DNA of 64,000 nt from Polyangium sp. y55x31 (lineage in GTDB: Bacteria > Myxococcota_A > Polyangia > Polyangiales > Polyangiaceae). Positions within the stretch are counted from its first letter, which is position 1. Each line of letters starts with the position of its first letter. The stretch spans positions 186,001-250,000 of the forward strand of contig NZ_JARZHG010000015.1 of the NCBI RefSeq assembly GCF_029946505.1, written 5' to 3'. The position numbers and the translations under genes were made by a program. Below the pieces are notes generated by a model that worked only from the letters and a program-made list of their open reading frames with translations, was not told the origin of the DNA and did no database searches. Below, in pieces: positions 62,974-64,000 of the stretch.

Positions 62974-63615
62974 ATGTCGAATCGTTGGATGAGTATTTGG
63001 CTTTTCGCCGTGCCTTGCGCGGCCGTGCTCGGCTTCGCGGGCGCCGGCTGCTCGGACGGCTCGGACGGCTCGGGCGGCGCCGGCGGCGAAGGCGGCGCGG
63101 GCGGCCAAGGCGGGTCGCCGACGAGCAGCTCGAGCAGCAGCTCGAGCTCGGGGAGCGGCGGCATGGGCGGCCAAGGCGGCGCGGGCGGCGGCTGCGGCGA
63201 TACCATGACGGACCCGATGAACTGCGGCGCCTGCGACAACCAATGCGCGCCGGGGCAGACGTGCGCGGGCGGCGTTTGCACCTGCGGATCGGCGAGCGTC
63301 GCGTTCGCGGACGTGCAGGCGATCCTGACGGCGAGCTGCGCGATCGGCGGCTGCCATACGGGCGCAGCGCCGAAGCAAGGGCTCGATCTGACGAGCGCGA
63401 GCGCGCACGCCGACCTCGTGGACGTGCCGGCCGAGCAATGCGCGGGCGGGACGCGGATGCGCGTCAAGCCGGGCGAGCCTTCGGAGAGCTACCTCATCGA
63501 CAAGATCATGAACGTCGACAAGTGCTCCGGAAACAAGATGCCGCCGGCGATCGCGCTCTCCGACGCGAAGATCCAGACGATCTCGGACTGGATCTGCGGC
63601 GGCGCGATGCCGTGA
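62974..63615 (+). CDS. Lipoprotein with cytochrome-c-like domain
   Basis: A 213-residue lipoprotein: signal peptide ending AGAGC, Gly/Ser-rich linkers (TSSSSSSSSSGSGG), a small Cys motif (NCGACDNQCAPGQTC, often seen in myxobacterial exported proteins) and a C-terminal domain starting VQAILTASCAIGGCHTG. The last is a cytochrome-c-like heme site with CX4CH spacing instead of CX2CH, followed by a distal Met in GNKMPP. Such domains occur in planctomycete and myxobacterial surface proteins and may bind heme covalently or not at all. ATG 62974 has GGAGG 8 nt upstream. Confidence 0.8.
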   Translation: MSNRWMSIWLFAVPCAAVLGFAGAGCSDGSDGSGGAGGEGGAGGQGGSPTSSSSSSSSSGSGGMGGQGGAGGGCGDTMTDPMNCGACDNQCAPGQTCAGGVCTCGSASVAFADVQAILTASCAIGGCHTGAAPKQGLDLTSASAHADLVDVPAEQCAGGTRMRVKPGEPSESYLIDKIMNVDKCSGNKMPPAIALSDAKIQTISDWICGGAMP

Positions 63616-63638
63616 ATCGTTGAATGGGATGGGGACCG

Positions 63639-64000
63639 ATGTATTGCTCGCGTTGTCTCAGGCGTTTCGAGGATGAAGAGCACCGCTTCTGCCCGTACGA
63701 CGGGACGAAGCTCGTCGCGACGCCGGACGTCTCGTCGCTCCGCGCCAAACCCACGCCCGAGACGGGCGTGGTGCTCGGCGGGCGCTACGAGGTGCGGGGG
63801 CTCATCGGTCGGGGGGGCATGGCCCGGATCTATCTGGCGCTGGATCGGAACACGAGCGAGCCGGTCGCCATCAAGATGCTCGATTCGCTGCACCTCCGCG
63901 CGCCCGGCGCGCGCGCGCGCTTCGACCGCGAGGCGAAGGCGGCGAACGCCCTCGCGCATCCGAACATCGTGAAAGTTCTCGATACGGGGGAGCGGCCGGA
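63639..64000 (+). CDS. Ser/Thr protein kinase, 5' end only (window edge)
   Basis: The first 120 codons; the gene continues past the right edge. It opens with a zinc-ribbon-like motif (MYCSRCLRRF ... HRFCPYDG), then a linker and the start of a kinase domain: YEVRGLIGRGGMARIYLALD (glycine loop GRGGMA), VAIKML with the ATP-binding Lys, and LAHPNIVKVLD. This is a PknB-like kinase of myxobacterial type. ATG 63639 has GGGGA upstream. It follows the cytochrome-like lipoprotein by 23 nt and may be cotranscribed with it. Confidence 0.9.
   Translation, partial: MYCSRCLRRFEDEEHRFCPYDGTKLVATPDVSSLRAKPTPETGVVLGGRYEVRGLIGRGGMARIYLALDRNTSEPVAIKMLDSLHLRAPGARARFDREAKAANALAHPNIVKVLDTGERP

Overview
The window looks like chromosomal DNA of a myxobacterium, most likely in the Polyangium/Sorangium group. 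The reasons are very high GC with strong G/C preference at third codon positions, many lipoproteins with low-complexity Gly/Ser linkers and Cys-rich repeats (DUF4215, MopE-type), an SBBP-type beta-propeller lipoprotein, eukaryote-like Ser/Thr kinases, a sigma/lipoprotein/kinase cluster and a DUF2760-Hsp70 operon. No rRNA, tRNA or CRISPR array was recognised. The taxonomic placement is inference from gene content only.

Layout. 1-7.3 kb: 5' end of a sensor histidine kinase, a TauE/SafE permease, a B12-type radical SAM/DUF2344 protein, uvrB and a tandem DUF309 protein. 7.6-10.6 kb: a seven-repeat SBBP lipoprotein and a membrane-anchored thioredoxin. 10.6-16.3 kb (minus strand): a complete Tol-Pal operon in the order pal-tolQ-tolR-tolA-tolB, followed by DUF455 and ATP-grasp genes. 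16.4-22.8 kb: single metabolic and unknown genes, including nitronate monooxygenase, a protein with a perfect Coq4 metal motif, an NTF2-like protein, a PNPOx-like protein, a large membrane protein and an Rnl5-type RNA ligase. 22.8-28.0 kb: DUF2760 plus two divergent Hsp70 paralogues in one operon. 28.1-29.9 kb: an AT-richer two-gene island (AAA/ABC-type ATPase plus a small protein with a nuclease-like residue pattern), with a palindrome at its start and a 31-bp inverted repeat at its end. 30-36.2 kb: small Cys-rich lipoproteins, a Fur-family regulator, and DUF4139, DUF898 and DUF2752 proteins.

36.3-50.6 kb is a type VI secretion (T6SS) tip and effector island without sheath, baseplate or membrane-complex genes. 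It holds vgrG, PAAR, an FHA-DUF4123 fusion adaptor, a small helical protein, a DUF2235/Tle1 lipase effector, a second vgrG with a C-terminal extension, a HEAT-like protein, a peptidoglycan-binding plus LAS-type endopeptidase, and, on the other strand, DUF2169 and an LRV/HEAT-like protein. The most exciting reading concerns the second VgrG: its extension carries an ordered set of motifs (LWSG, TLE, W, S..A..A..dVH, E) that matches the CD38/ADP-ribosyl cyclase fold. This suggests an evolved VgrG that destroys or cyclises NAD+, with the 4-nt-overlapping HEAT-like gene as candidate immunity or adaptor.

50.6-57.4 kb: an Fn3-like lipoprotein, a 17-unit 21-bp minisatellite, a beta-propeller protein ending in a nitrile-hydratase-leader-like (NHLP) segment, a homocysteine methyltransferase/MTHFR fusion and a small lipoprotein. 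57.6-64 kb: sigma-like factor, lipoprotein, Ser/Thr kinase with TPRs, two strong hairpins, dienelactone hydrolase, a cytochrome-c-like lipoprotein and the 5' end of another Ser/Thr kinase.
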